Shown in pieces: positions 8,396 through 16,482 of a stretch of 64,000 bases of DNA. The first letter of the stretch is position 1. Each line of letters starts with the position of its first letter. This stretch comes from Mucilaginibacter flavus. GTDB taxonomy: Bacteria > Bacteroidota > Bacteroidia > Sphingobacteriales > Sphingobacteriaceae. The translations under genes and the position numbers were made by a program. The stretch spans positions 62,001-126,000 of the forward strand of contig NZ_JAUFPS010000020.1 of NCBI RefSeq assembly GCF_030409315.1, read 5' to 3'. The notes beneath the pieces are model-generated. The model did no database searches and had not been told where the DNA came from. It saw only the letters and a list, made by a program, of their open reading frames with translations.

Positions 8396-10660
8396 CTATT
8401 TAAATTTGTTTTTTAAAGCGGCCAGTTTTATGGCGATATCTGTTTCCGGGGCTTCAACCGGCTTTTTGTTGAACGATGGTTTGTTACCGGCCGGGCGCCT
8501 GTCGTCATTCCTTCTTTCCGCAGGGGCGCTTTTGTCGTTCTCTTTCATGGATAGGGCAATACGCTTGCGGTTAACGTCAACTTCGGTAACGGTAACCTCT
8601 ACCTTTTGGTGAACTTTCAGCACCTCGTTAGGGTCTTTAATAAAACGGTTGGTGATCTGGCTTAAATGTACCAGGCCGTCCTGGTGAACACCGATATCAA
8701 CAAAAGCACCAAAATTGGTAATATTGGTTACAATGCCAGGTAACTTCATCCCCACCTTTAAATCCCCAATGGCATTTACACCATCGGTAAAGCTAAAAGC
8801 TTCAAACTGCTCGCGCGGGTCGCGGCCGGGTTTGGCAAGCTCGGCCATAATATCATTCAGGGTTGGCAAACCAACTGTTTCAGAAGTATATTTTTGCAGT
8901 GGGATGCTCCGGCGGATAACCGCGTCGCCCATTAAATCCTTCACGGTACATTTCATGTCTTTGGCGATTTGCTCCAGCAAGCTGTAACGTTCGGGGTGTA
9001 CCGCGCTTGAATCCAGCGGGTTTTCGGCGTGGTGAATCCTTAAGAAACCTGCCGCCTGCTCAAATGCTTTTTCGCCAAGGCGGGGCACTTTTTTAAGCTG
9101 ATCGCGGCGTTTGAATGCACCGTTCTGATCCCGGTAATCCACAATGTTTTGGGCCAGTTGCGGACCAAGGCCCGATACATAAGCAAGGATCTGTTTCGAT
9201 GCAGTATTTAACTCTACACCAACAGCGTTCACGCAACTCATTACGGTATCATCTAATGAGGTTTGCAGCTTGTTTTGATCCACATCGTGCTGGTATTGGC
9301 CTACGCCTATTGATTTAGGGTCTATCTTCACCAATTCGGCTAACGGGTCCATCAACCTGCGACCGATGGATACCGCGCCCCTAACGGTAATATCTTTATC
9401 CGGAAACTCTTCCCTTGCTACGTCAGACGCGGAGTAGATAGAAGCGCCGCTTTCGTTCACCATTACAATGGCAACGCCCGGCAGGTTAAGGTTACGCACA
9501 AACAATTCTGTTTCGCGGCCGGCAGTACCGTTACCAATAGCGATGGCTTCAATTTTATATCGGTCAAACAGGTGTTGAACCGTTTTTTCGGCCTCGCGGG
9601 CCTGGCCTGCGCCAGTGTGCGGGTAGATGGCGGTATTCTCTAACAATTTGCCCTGCTCATCCAAACAAACCAGTTTACAACCGGTACGGAAGCCTGGGTC
9701 AATAGCCATAACACGTTTTTGGCCAAGCGGCGCGCTCAATAATAACTGGCGGGCATTCTCGGCAAATACACGAATGGCTTCCTCATCGGCTTTCTTTTTG
9801 GTAAGCAGGCGCACTTCGGTTTCCATTGATGGCTTAAGCAGGCGTTTGTAACCATCTGCAATAGCTTGTTTTACCTGGTCGGCACTTGGGTTGTTGGCTT
9901 TTACAAAGCTATCCTCCAGGGCGGCAATAGCCTCTTCTTCGGCAGGTTTAATATCCAGCCAAAGAATTTCTTCTTTTTCGCCGCGGCGCATGGCTAATAT
10001 ACGGTGGGATGGTGCCGATTTTACGGGCTCCGTCCAATCAAAGTAATCTTTATATTTTATGCCTTCTGCTTCCTTACCGTCAATCACTTTTGACTGAAAA
10101 GTACCTTTCTCTACAAAAAGCTCGCGGATGCGTGTACGTACTTCGGCATTTTCGCTGATGGTTTCGGCAATAATATCGCGGGCACCTGCAAGGGCTTCTT
10201 CAATACTGTTAACGCCTTTTTCGGCATCAATAAAAACAGCAGCTTCGGTTTGCAGGTCGGTTTTGCGTTGTTCCAAAAGCAAATCGGCGAGGGGCTGTAA
10301 TCCTTTTTCGCGAGCGGTGGTTGCTCGGGTTTTACGTTTGGGGCGATAAGGCAGGTAAATATCCTCTAAGGCAACCATAGTTTCGGCCTCATTGATCTGC
10401 TTTTCCAGCTCGGGCGTTAGCTTGCCCATATCTGTAAGCGATTTCAGGATAGCCTCGCGGCGTTTATCCAAATCGCGCAGTTGCTGAGAACGGTCGCGAA
10501 TCTCGGCAACCTGTACCTCGTCGAGCGTACCGGTAACCTCCTTGCGGTAACGGGAAATAAACGGAACGGTTGCACCTTCATCAAGTAAAGCTATGGTAGC
10601 GGTTACCTGTTTTTCGGTAATGGAAAGCTCTGTGGCTATTTTTTTAGAATGCGATATCAT
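8396..10660 (-). CDS. tex: Tex family S1 RNA-binding transcription accessory protein
   Basis: The 754-residue protein has the complete Tex architecture. The helical N-terminal domain contains GATVPFISRYRKE and EVQVAEIRDR. The YqgF-like RNase H fold begins at VMAIDPGFRTGCKLV. Helix-hairpin-helix units contain VSGLGPQLAQNIVDYRDQNG and VPRLGEKAFEQAAGFLRI. The S1 domain is near residues 640-710 (GIVTNITNFGAFVDIGVH). A charged tail of about 40 residues rich in Arg/Asn/Pro ends the protein. Tex binds nucleic acid and is linked to transcription elongation or RNA turnover in other bacteria. It is a single gene with its own terminator. Confidence 0.95.
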   Translation of the reverse strand: MISHSKKIATELSITEKQVTATIALLDEGATVPFISRYRKEVTGTLDEVQVAEIRDRSQQLRDLDKRREAILKSLTDMGKLTPELEKQINEAETMVALEDIYLPYRPKRKTRATTAREKGLQPLADLLLEQRKTDLQTEAAVFIDAEKGVNSIEEALAGARDIIAETISENAEVRTRIRELFVEKGTFQSKVIDGKEAEGIKYKDYFDWTEPVKSAPSHRILAMRRGEKEEILWLDIKPAEEEAIAALEDSFVKANNPSADQVKQAIADGYKRLLKPSMETEVRLLTKKKADEEAIRVFAENARQLLLSAPLGQKRVMAIDPGFRTGCKLVCLDEQGKLLENTAIYPHTGAGQAREAEKTVQHLFDRYKIEAIAIGNGTAGRETELFVRNLNLPGVAIVMVNESGASIYSASDVAREEFPDKDITVRGAVSIGRRLMDPLAELVKIDPKSIGVGQYQHDVDQNKLQTSLDDTVMSCVNAVGVELNTASKQILAYVSGLGPQLAQNIVDYRDQNGAFKRRDQLKKVPRLGEKAFEQAAGFLRIHHAENPLDSSAVHPERYSLLEQIAKDMKCTVKDLMGDAVIRRSIPLQKYTSETVGLPTLNDIMAELAKPGRDPREQFEAFSFTDGVNAIGDLKVGMKLPGIVTNITNFGAFVDIGVHQDGLVHLSQITNRFIKDPNEVLKVHQKVEVTVTEVDVNRKRIALSMKENDKSAPAERRNDDRRPAGNKPSFNKKPVEAPETDIAIKLAALKNKFK

Positions 10661-10734
10661 ACATCAAATTTCGGACTGCGAAGTTGAGGGAATAGGCCCA
10701 CAATTCAAAAAAAGTTTTTTAACAACCGGGGGAG

Positions 10735-10800
10735 AAGTGACTCTTGGACTATTGGACAAAGGAGCAAGGACGGGAAGACAAAGGAGCAAGCTGGAAAAGC
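10735..10800. repeat. Word-type degenerate repeat (GGACTATTGGACAAAGGAGCAAGG)
   Basis: Short units GGACTATTGG, ACAAAGGAGCAAGG and AAGACAAAGGAGCAAGC repeat imperfectly upstream of tex. The vocabulary is shared with 986-1070, 12358-12530 and 13335-13385. Confidence 0.55.
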
Positions 10801-10820
10801 TATAGGAGGGAGGATAAACT

Positions 10821-10860
10821 GAAAATGGGCTGAAAGAAAAACTCTTTTAGCCCATTTTCA
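10821..10860. terminator. Terminator hairpin downstream of the 10877 gene
   Basis: GAAAATGGGCT pairs with AGCCCATTTTC around an A/T-rich loop. It lies just past the stop of the small membrane-protein gene on the - strand. Confidence 0.65.
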
Positions 10861-10876
10861 ATAGCTATAAACTGGC

Positions 10877-11068
10877 TTATTTATATTGTTTCACCGCAAT
10901 AAATAGGATTATCGTAAAAACCGCTAAAACAAAAGACAAAGCCGACCGACGATTGGCTGCCATGGCATCGGGTATACGACCAGTTGGTACAAGTTTTTGA
11001 TGCTTCTTCCTGTAACTTAAACTCAATATCAACAAAAACGCAGCAATAATTAGTATAGTGTATTCCAT
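10877..11068 (-). CDS. Small two-helix membrane protein (63 aa)
   Basis: Starting at the ATG at 11068 (MEYTILIIAAFLLILSLSYRKK) the product has two hydrophobic segments, about residues 3-18 and 43-58, separated by a basic loop with KKHQK and NRRS. The frame is open to an ATG at 11083, but MEYTIL begins directly at the first membrane helix. I do not recognise a family. The basic loop suggests that both ends face the periplasm. It is alone between a repeat region and a terminator hairpin. Confidence 0.55.
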   Translation of the reverse strand: MEYTILIIAAFLLILSLSYRKKHQKLVPTGRIPDAMAANRRSALSFVLAVFTIILFIAVKQYK

Positions 11069-11197
11069 ATTGCAACTACGCACAAAGTAGCATTTTGGTT
11101 TTGTAACATTTTTATATGAACAAAAATGAACGGGACGGGTTACATTGCTAAGTTAAAGAAACCATATCTTGCGTCTTTGGTGCCCAAATCCTGTTGT

Positions 11198-11255
11198 GCA
11201 AATCGATTTGCAAATCTGCTCTCCATAGCGGCGGACGCAAAATATTGCGTTTCTA
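11198..11255. repeat. GACGCAA-AATA-TTGCGTTTCTAC hairpin repeat
   Basis: A GACGCAA/TTGCGTT stem-loop at 11234-11254 belongs to the TAGAGACGC hairpin family also seen at 23463-23489 and 36507-36536. A 14-bp palindrome GCAAATCGATTTGC is at 11198-11211. Confidence 0.5.
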
Positions 11256-11262
11256 CAGGAAA

Positions 11263-12339
11263 CTAAATTGTTCGATTCAACAACGGCACCCGTTTCAAAA
11301 TCTTCACCATTATAAAAGCCAGGCTCAAGGCCATCAACATTTTGATGGGGATAACCCACAGTAGGCTCAACGTGCCAAAATCAATATTTAAAAAACCCTT
11401 ACCAAACATGAGCTGCATACACAATACATGTAAAATGTAAATGCCGTAGCTTTCCTGACTGATGTGGTTTGCTATCTTTTTCCACCATTGTTGTTTGGTA
11501 CTAAAGGGATAGTTTTTCATAAACAGGAACAAGCCTGCTACCGCGAAAGGAATTTCGGGGGTAACATCGCTTTCAATTAAATCGGTTGCGTGTTTAAATT
11601 GGTATACCTGCAATAAAATAATGCCCGCTATTGATGCTATGAACGCGATAACACAAAGGGTGTACAGAGTATTCAGCGTTCTTTTAGAGAAACTGAAACT
11701 CTTTAAATAATATCCCAGTACAAAATAGCCAATGTAACCGGTAAAAATATGCAGTTCGATGTTGTTGGCCGTTTCAAGGGAAACATCAATAATCCCCAAA
11801 ACACAATTGGCAATAAACCAAATCACAATAAAATACAACACCTGGCTTTCGGTAGCCGACCGTATAAACAGGTTAATAATAGGGTAAGCGAGGTAAATCC
11901 CCGTCATCATATACAAAAACCAAAAGTGAAATACCAGCGGTACACTGTAAAAGGCTTTTAAGTAATACAAGAAACTGGCGCTGGGATAGGTTTTATCAAA
12001 ATAATGATAAAACAACATATAAAACGCGCTCCAGAAGACTAACGGAATAACCAGTTTAGGCAGGCGTTTGCTAAAAAGTTCTTTAATGGTAACATCTTTT
12101 TTAGGGCTAAGCAATAAACTGCCGCTAAGCACCACAAACATGGGTACGCAAAACCGGCAAAGCCCGTTATAAAACGCTGCTGAAAGCCAATCATTTTGCG
12201 GAATATGCCCGTATTGCGCTGCCGGATCGGCAGCGTTATGAAGTGTAATCACCGCCACGGTAGCCAGCGCCCGCAAAAAATCCGCATAAAACAGATGCGG
12301 TTTTGATTGGATAGCGTCGGTAGCTGCAGTTTGCGACAT
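11263..12339 (-). CDS. Acyltransferase family 3 membrane protein
   Basis: The protein is about 358 residues from the ATG at 12339 (MSQTAATDAIQSKPHLFYADFLRALA). The frame is open to 12462, but that part is a translated word-type repeat. The acyltransferase-3 signature of Arg, ten residues, His is in FLRALATVAVITLHN. About ten hydrophobic helices follow. Relatives such as OatA, OafA and WecH move acetyl or succinyl groups onto surface sugars from the inner membrane. The target here is unknown, and no glycan genes are adjacent. Confidence 0.85.
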   Translation of the reverse strand: MSQTAATDAIQSKPHLFYADFLRALATVAVITLHNAADPAAQYGHIPQNDWLSAAFYNGLCRFCVPMFVVLSGSLLLSPKKDVTIKELFSKRLPKLVIPLVFWSAFYMLFYHYFDKTYPSASFLYYLKAFYSVPLVFHFWFLYMMTGIYLAYPIINLFIRSATESQVLYFIVIWFIANCVLGIIDVSLETANNIELHIFTGYIGYFVLGYYLKSFSFSKRTLNTLYTLCVIAFIASIAGIILLQVYQFKHATDLIESDVTPEIPFAVAGLFLFMKNYPFSTKQQWWKKIANHISQESYGIYILHVLCMQLMFGKGFLNIDFGTLSLLWVIPIKMLMALSLAFIMVKILKRVPLLNRTI

Positions 12340-12357
12340 AAAGTGCAAGATAGTTGT

Positions 12358-12530
12358 TTTGGAGGACTTTGGGAGTATGAGACTATTGGAGAAGCGGACT
12401 TTGGGACTATGGGATTGGTGTACTTTCTCTGTTGAAATATGTTTCTCTGTTTTTACTCGCATACTTCGTCGTCTTAATCAAAAAGTCTTTTAGTCTTACA
12501 GTCCGCCAATCCAATAGTCCCCCAAAATCC
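12358..12530. repeat. Word-type repeats in two opposed arms (GGACTTTGGGACTATGGG vocabulary)
   Basis: The first arm (12358-12425) reads GGACTTTGGG, AGACTATTGG and GGACTATGGG. The second arm (12468-12530) carries near-complementary words AAAGTC, CAATCC and AATAGTCC. The arms lie on both sides of an 80-bp spacer between the divergent genes at 12339 and 12556. Confidence 0.55.
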
Positions 12531-12538
12531 TATCTTTG
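12531..12538 (+). promoter_or_regulatory. Bacteroidota -7 element TATCTTTG
   Basis: This matches TAnnTTTG and lies 17 bp before the DUF5995 start. No clear TTG -33 element is at the expected spacing. Confidence 0.45.
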
Positions 12539-12555
12539 ATAAAATCTAAACTTTT

Positions 12556-13338
12556 ATGAGCCAGGCAACCACTATTGATCAAATCATTCAGCAATTAGAG
12601 GCCATTATTAGCGATGCCGTTGTAACGGGCAGCAGGGCGGGGTATTTTGCCGCATTGTACCATAAAGTTACCTGCAAGGTAAAGGAAGGTATTGTCAACG
12701 GCGAATTTGAGAATGGCCCAAGGATGGAATTATTGGATATTACATTTGCCAGCAGGTATATTGCCGCCTACAATCAATGGCAACTAAAACAGCAACCATC
12801 GGCATCGTGGCAAATCGCATTTGATATTTTTAGCAAGCCTTCAAAAATGGTATTACAGCATTTGCTGATAGGTATGAATGCACACATCAACCTCGACCTG
12901 GGCGTAGCTGTGGTTGAAACAGCGCGCGCCTTTAATCAGCCATTAGCCGAAATTCATAAAGATTTTAACGCCATTAACACCATCCTTTCGGCGCTTACCT
13001 ACGAAGTAATTAACGAACTTAACCAGGTGTCGCCCCTTTTATCTTTAGCCGGTTTGCATGCGCAAAACAATTCAATATTGATCCAGTTTGCGCTTGGTAA
13101 CGCCCGCGATGGGGCCTGGGCTTTTGCCGAAGATATTGATAGCCGCACCGGGCAGGATTATATCAACTCCATAACAAGCCGCGACGTCGATATCAATAAA
13201 TTAGGCAAAGGCATTGTTTACCCGGTGGGTTTGCTCAGCTTTACGGTATGGATCATCCACCTGTTTGAATGGCGTAATCCATCCAGGATAACTAAGGTAT
13301 TAAGTGAGTACAAGAAGGCTTATTTGAAAGTGAATTGA
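12556..13338 (+). CDS. DUF5995 family protein
   Basis: The 260-residue soluble helical protein has no signal peptide. Recognisable segments are AGYFAALYHKVTCKVKEGI near residue 28, ELLDITFASRYIAAY near 58, and LLIGMNAHINLDLGVAVVET near 103, which are typical of DUF5995. The MNAHINLDL core with its His and Asp residues suggests a buried functional site, but the family has no established activity. It is a single gene with a -7 element in front and a word-type repeat behind. Confidence 0.82.
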   Translation: MSQATTIDQIIQQLEAIISDAVVTGSRAGYFAALYHKVTCKVKEGIVNGEFENGPRMELLDITFASRYIAAYNQWQLKQQPSASWQIAFDIFSKPSKMVLQHLLIGMNAHINLDLGVAVVETARAFNQPLAEIHKDFNAINTILSALTYEVINELNQVSPLLSLAGLHAQNNSILIQFALGNARDGAWAFAEDIDSRTGQDYINSITSRDVDINKLGKGIVYPVGLLSFTVWIIHLFEWRNPSRITKVLSEYKKAYLKVN

Positions 13339-13393
13339 GTTTTGGGACAAAGGATTTTTGGAGCAAGGAGCAATAGCAGGGAAAATAAGTAGT

Positions 13394-13948
13394 TTAATTA
13401 TGCAAATTATAATATGCCGCTATCTTTCGCGCTTTGAGGTAATTTAAAAAACCATGGGCGGTTGATGTAGTGTTACCTTTGCCAAGAGAAGTAATATTAA
13501 GATATATTAAATTATCATCAAATAGTATTGTGATTATCCTACCCCATATCGGGCTGCCAACTGGAGTTATACTTCTCATTATCAATTCATCGTTTACCTG
13601 GTAATCCAAGTCGGCATAAAAGGCGTCTAATACTTCCGTTATCTTTTGTTTGTTTTGTGATATATCTTCGCCCTTGGTAATTACAAATGCATTGCGGTAA
13701 AACATGCTTAGAACCATAAAAAGTTCTATTGCCACACAAATGGGTACTGCCCATATAAGTTCTTTAGAGCCTGAAATTGACGTCAATATAGGTATCAGAA
13801 AAACAAACAAAAAAACTGACATAATGCTGTATGAAATTACATAGTCGAAAATAACACCGCCGGTTATTTTGTATATAAGTTTATTCTTGATGATACTTTT
13901 GGGGTAATTCACTTGCGGGATGGTTCGTACAATGTAGTCTTCGTTCAT
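13394..13948 (-). CDS. Hypothetical two-helix membrane protein (184 aa)
   Basis: The family is not recognised. Two adjacent membrane helices lie at about residues 31-52 and 59-78, in a hairpin with a short SGSKEL loop. A polar C-terminal domain of about 100 residues follows, containing DLDYQVNDELIMRSITPVG and ending ARKIAAYYNLHN. The layout resembles small Bacteroidota proteins with a two-helix anchor and a cytoplasmic domain. It is transcribed alone. Confidence 0.65.
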   Translation of the reverse strand: MNEDYIVRTIPQVNYPKSIIKNKLIYKITGGVIFDYVISYSIMSVFLFVFLIPILTSISGSKELIWAVPICVAIELFMVLSMFYRNAFVITKGEDISQNKQKITEVLDAFYADLDYQVNDELIMRSITPVGSPIWGRIITILFDDNLIYLNITSLGKGNTTSTAHGFLNYLKARKIAAYYNLHN

Positions 13949-14175
13949 TTAGAGTTTATTTTAATTAAGGTATGATATCTACTTTTTGTACCGGGCAACG
14001 TCTATGATGGTGTGAAGATAGCTGGGCAGGTTCCGCATATATATCACTAATAATCCAAGAACTTCGAAAAAGTAAGGTGCCCCCATTTTATAAAAATGAG
14101 CAAAAATGGCGTAATCACCAATATTCTATTTTAATATTTATAACAACTGCTAATCCAAAAGTATTTCATTATTAA

Positions 14176-14215
14176 GAATCTGCACATCTGAAATCTGCAC
14201 ACCTGCACATCTTTT
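14176..14215. repeat. Word-type repeat (CTGCACATCTGAAATCTGCACA)
   Basis: Units of CTGCACATCT and CTGCACACCT flank GAAAT just before the radical SAM gene. The same words form the larger array at 60049-60215, 46 kb away. The rest of the gap from 13949 to 14233 shows no gene. Confidence 0.65.
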
Positions 14216-14218
14216 CAC

Positions 14219-14226
14219 TATCTTTG
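14219..14226 (+). promoter_or_regulatory. Bacteroidota -7 element TATCTTTG close to the start codon
   Basis: This matches TAnnTTTG and ends only 7 bp before the ATG at 14234, so a transcript from it would have almost no leader. Confidence 0.45.
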
Positions 14227-14233
14227 CGCCACA

Positions 14234-15184
14234 ATGCAATTAACAGGCGATACAACACAGGTGTGGGAAAAGGGCTATAATAATTATGGCCCGTGGTTGA
14301 AGGAGAAATACAAGGGGCACCGTGTGTTTAAAGTTATTGTTGATGGTGGCTTTACCTGCCCTAACCGTGATGGCTCAAAAGGCTACGGCGGTTGTACGTA
14401 TTGCAATGTTGATTCGTTTACGCCATCGGTAAGCCGTAACGCGCCTACTATTCGTCAACAGGTAGAGGAGGGGATGGAACGTGCCCGTAAAGGCAACAAG
14501 GCCGATAAATTTATTATCTACTTTCAGCCCAATACCAATACCTATGCCCCGGCGCATTATTTAAAAATGATGTATGACGAGGCTTTGAGCTATGGTGCCG
14601 AAGATATTGTTGGCCTGAGCGTGGGTACCCGCCCCGACTGTATCGATGCCGAAAAGGTAGCCCTTTTAGAAAGCTATACCGATCGTTTTGATGTTGACCT
14701 GGAAATGGGCATGGAATCTATTTATGATGAAACCCTTAACCAGATTAACCGCGGCTGTAGTCACCAGGAGTTGGTGAACGCGCTTAAATTGGTTGAAAAC
14801 AGCAAGCTTGATATTTGCGTACACACAATCTTTGGTTTCCCTTGGGAAACGCATGACATGATGCTAAAGTACGCCGATGAGATCAATCGCTTTCCTCAAA
14901 TAAAATTTGTAAAATTTCACCACCTGCATATTGTAGAAGGATCGGTAATGGGCGTTAAATACAAACGCGAACCATTCAAACTATTTGGCATTGATGAGTA
15001 TGCCGACTTTTTATGCGAACTGCTGCCCCGCGTTCGCCCGGATATCGTAATCCAGCGCCTCTTCGGCCTTAGCGACCGTGAATTATTGATCGCGCCAAAC
15101 TGGGGTTTAAAAAAATCAGAAATCCAGTATTATATCGATCAGCGGATACTGAGTAAGGGGGTAGTACAGGGGTCTGCCCTTTAA
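14234..15184 (+). CDS. TIGR01212 family radical SAM protein (YhcC-like)
   Basis: The 316-residue protein has the TIGR01212 cluster motif: Cys42, then Cys54 and Cys57 in TCPNRDGSKGYGGCTYC, which would hold the [4Fe-4S]-SAM cluster. Further family segments are YFQPNTNTYAPA, GLSVGTRPDCI, ETGME-like DLEMGMES and HTIFGFPWET. E. coli YhcC is an orphan radical SAM enzyme related to the Elp3 group; its substrate is not established. It is a single gene with intact catalytic cysteines. Confidence 0.92.
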   Translation: MQLTGDTTQVWEKGYNNYGPWLKEKYKGHRVFKVIVDGGFTCPNRDGSKGYGGCTYCNVDSFTPSVSRNAPTIRQQVEEGMERARKGNKADKFIIYFQPNTNTYAPAHYLKMMYDEALSYGAEDIVGLSVGTRPDCIDAEKVALLESYTDRFDVDLEMGMESIYDETLNQINRGCSHQELVNALKLVENSKLDICVHTIFGFPWETHDMMLKYADEINRFPQIKFVKFHHLHIVEGSVMGVKYKREPFKLFGIDEYADFLCELLPRVRPDIVIQRLFGLSDRELLIAPNWGLKKSEIQYYIDQRILSKGVVQGSAL

Positions 15185-15187
15185 AAT

Positions 15188-15233
15188 TGTTGCGGCTACT
15201 GCAGCGAGTTAGGTTGCGCTAAACTCGCGACAA
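15188..15233. repeat. GCGAGTT family hairpin repeat
   Basis: GCGAGTT and AACTCGC arms (15204-15228) flank AGGTTGCGCTA. The flanking TTGTTGCGG and CGCGACAAC extend the symmetry. It directly follows the radical SAM stop and could act as a terminator. Related copies are at 15294, 21321 and 47110. Confidence 0.6.
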
Positions 15234-15246
15234 CTTTTTATAAGTT

Positions 15247-15287
15247 CAAACTTATTCCTCCTAAATACGTTTAACCGCTTTATAACT
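15247..15287. repeat. 41-bp direct repeat, copy 1
   Basis: This matches 16377-16417 at 37 of 41 positions by hand alignment. The two copies flank the hypothetical gene at 15447-16319. Confidence 0.7.
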
Positions 15288-15293
15288 CTGCTG

Positions 15294-15322
15294 CCGCGAG
15301 TTTAGCGTAGCGTAACTCGTGG
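15294..15322. repeat. GCGAGTTTAGCGTAGCGTAACTC hairpin repeat
   Basis: CGCGAGTT and AACTCGTG form imperfect arms around TAGCGTAGCGT. It is nearly identical to the copy at 47110-47141. Confidence 0.6.
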
Positions 15323-15446
15323 TAATTTACAATTTAAGCTTCCAGCTTAAATTACCTTGCAAACTATTGCAGTCGATTTAATTTAAAAACTAAATTATGA
15401 AAGCTACGGTTGCTCTCGGCTAAGCCTGTGGCTGCTTGAATAATGA

Positions 15447-16319
15447 TTACCTGTGATAGTAGTATTTAAACATCCTATCCATCTTTTTATCAACGTAAAA
15501 GATAGAGGTGTACAGGGTGCCATCAGAATTATAAATTAGCTTGTTGGTGTATTTGGTTTTTTGTAAGCCAACAGTTTCAAAACCAATAATTTCAATACAT
15601 TGATTATATCGGTTGAATTTATACGTACACCAATACGCTTCGTCTTCGCCCGGTTTTAGTTTATTTATATTGATAATTTTATCTCCGTTTTTAGTGGTAT
15701 CAGTTTGCATGGTAAAACTGTATTCCGGAGTGTCTTGTTTATAAAAATAATCTATAACCTCCAGATCATTTGCATCGTTATATCTTGCTAAATTGGAAAT
15801 ATAGGATGGTTGGTTACCTGTTGTTTTAGTAATACGATATAACCGCCCCATGGAATCGTACTCTCTTTTTTCCCTGTTAACAAATAAAGTGTCTGAGGGA
15901 TAATTTACATGATTTTCTAACCTGCCTATTGTATCGTAGCTGTATTCATGAATGGTGTAAATACCTTTACGATAAAAATTGTTTTTTGAGTAAAAATAGG
16001 CTGCTTTTTTATTTATCAATCCAAAAGCATAATAAGTGTATACAATTTTTTGATCTAAATAATTCTGCCTGTTAAAATGCACCTGGTCTGTTAATTGCCC
16101 CTCGGTATTATAGTTAAAATTTGTTGCGTCCAAATAAATTGAGTCGGCAATACCTTTGCGGCTTAAATGATACTCATAGGTCTCTCTACGTACAATTTTG
16201 TTTGCAATAATAAATTTATTAGGAAACTGATCAATGCCCAGAAATTGTTCAATGATTTCTTGCGCTTGCACATTATTAAATAAAACTATAAAGAAAAGTG
16301 ATAGTAAAGTTTTTTGCAT
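15447..16319 (-). CDS. Secreted hypothetical protein with YD-like beta repeats (290 aa)
   Basis: From the ATG at 16319 (MQKTLLSLFFIVLFNNVQAQ) the protein has a clear signal peptide; an upstream ATG at 16346 only adds residues in front of it. The mature part contains repeated Tyr/Asn-rich strands such as NYNTEGQLTDQVHFN, YDTIGRLENHVNYP, YDSMGRLYRITKT and YNSDGTLYTSIFY. These resemble the G-R-L YD-repeat units of RHS-like proteins. No toxin domain or catalytic motif is seen. It is an isolated gene flanked by a 41-bp direct repeat. Function is unknown. Confidence 0.7.
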   Translation of the reverse strand: MQKTLLSLFFIVLFNNVQAQEIIEQFLGIDQFPNKFIIANKIVRRETYEYHLSRKGIADSIYLDATNFNYNTEGQLTDQVHFNRQNYLDQKIVYTYYAFGLINKKAAYFYSKNNFYRKGIYTIHEYSYDTIGRLENHVNYPSDTLFVNREKREYDSMGRLYRITKTTGNQPSYISNLARYNDANDLEVIDYFYKQDTPEYSFTMQTDTTKNGDKIININKLKPGEDEAYWCTYKFNRYNQCIEIIGFETVGLQKTKYTNKLIYNSDGTLYTSIFYVDKKMDRMFKYYYHR

Positions 16320-16376
16320 AAAGTTTGGTATGATGCGAAATAACAAAATTTCAAATATTTAAGCGCAGCAGATTCG

Positions 16377-16417
16377 CAAACTTATTCGCCCCAAATACGT
16401 TTAACGGCTTTATAACT
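16377..16417. repeat. 41-bp direct repeat, copy 2
   Basis: This is the partner of 15247-15287, starting CAAACTTATTC and ending GGCTTTATAACT. Confidence 0.7.
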
Positions 16418-16482
16418 TTTGGTATCGGTTTTGTTAACTTATGGTTGAAAAAACTTGTTGAATTTCCTAACGTATATCTGTT

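Noticed and set aside
12340..12462. N-terminal extension of the acyltransferase to an ATG at 12462
   Set aside because: The added 41 codons translate a word-type intergenic repeat and precede the natural family start at 12339.
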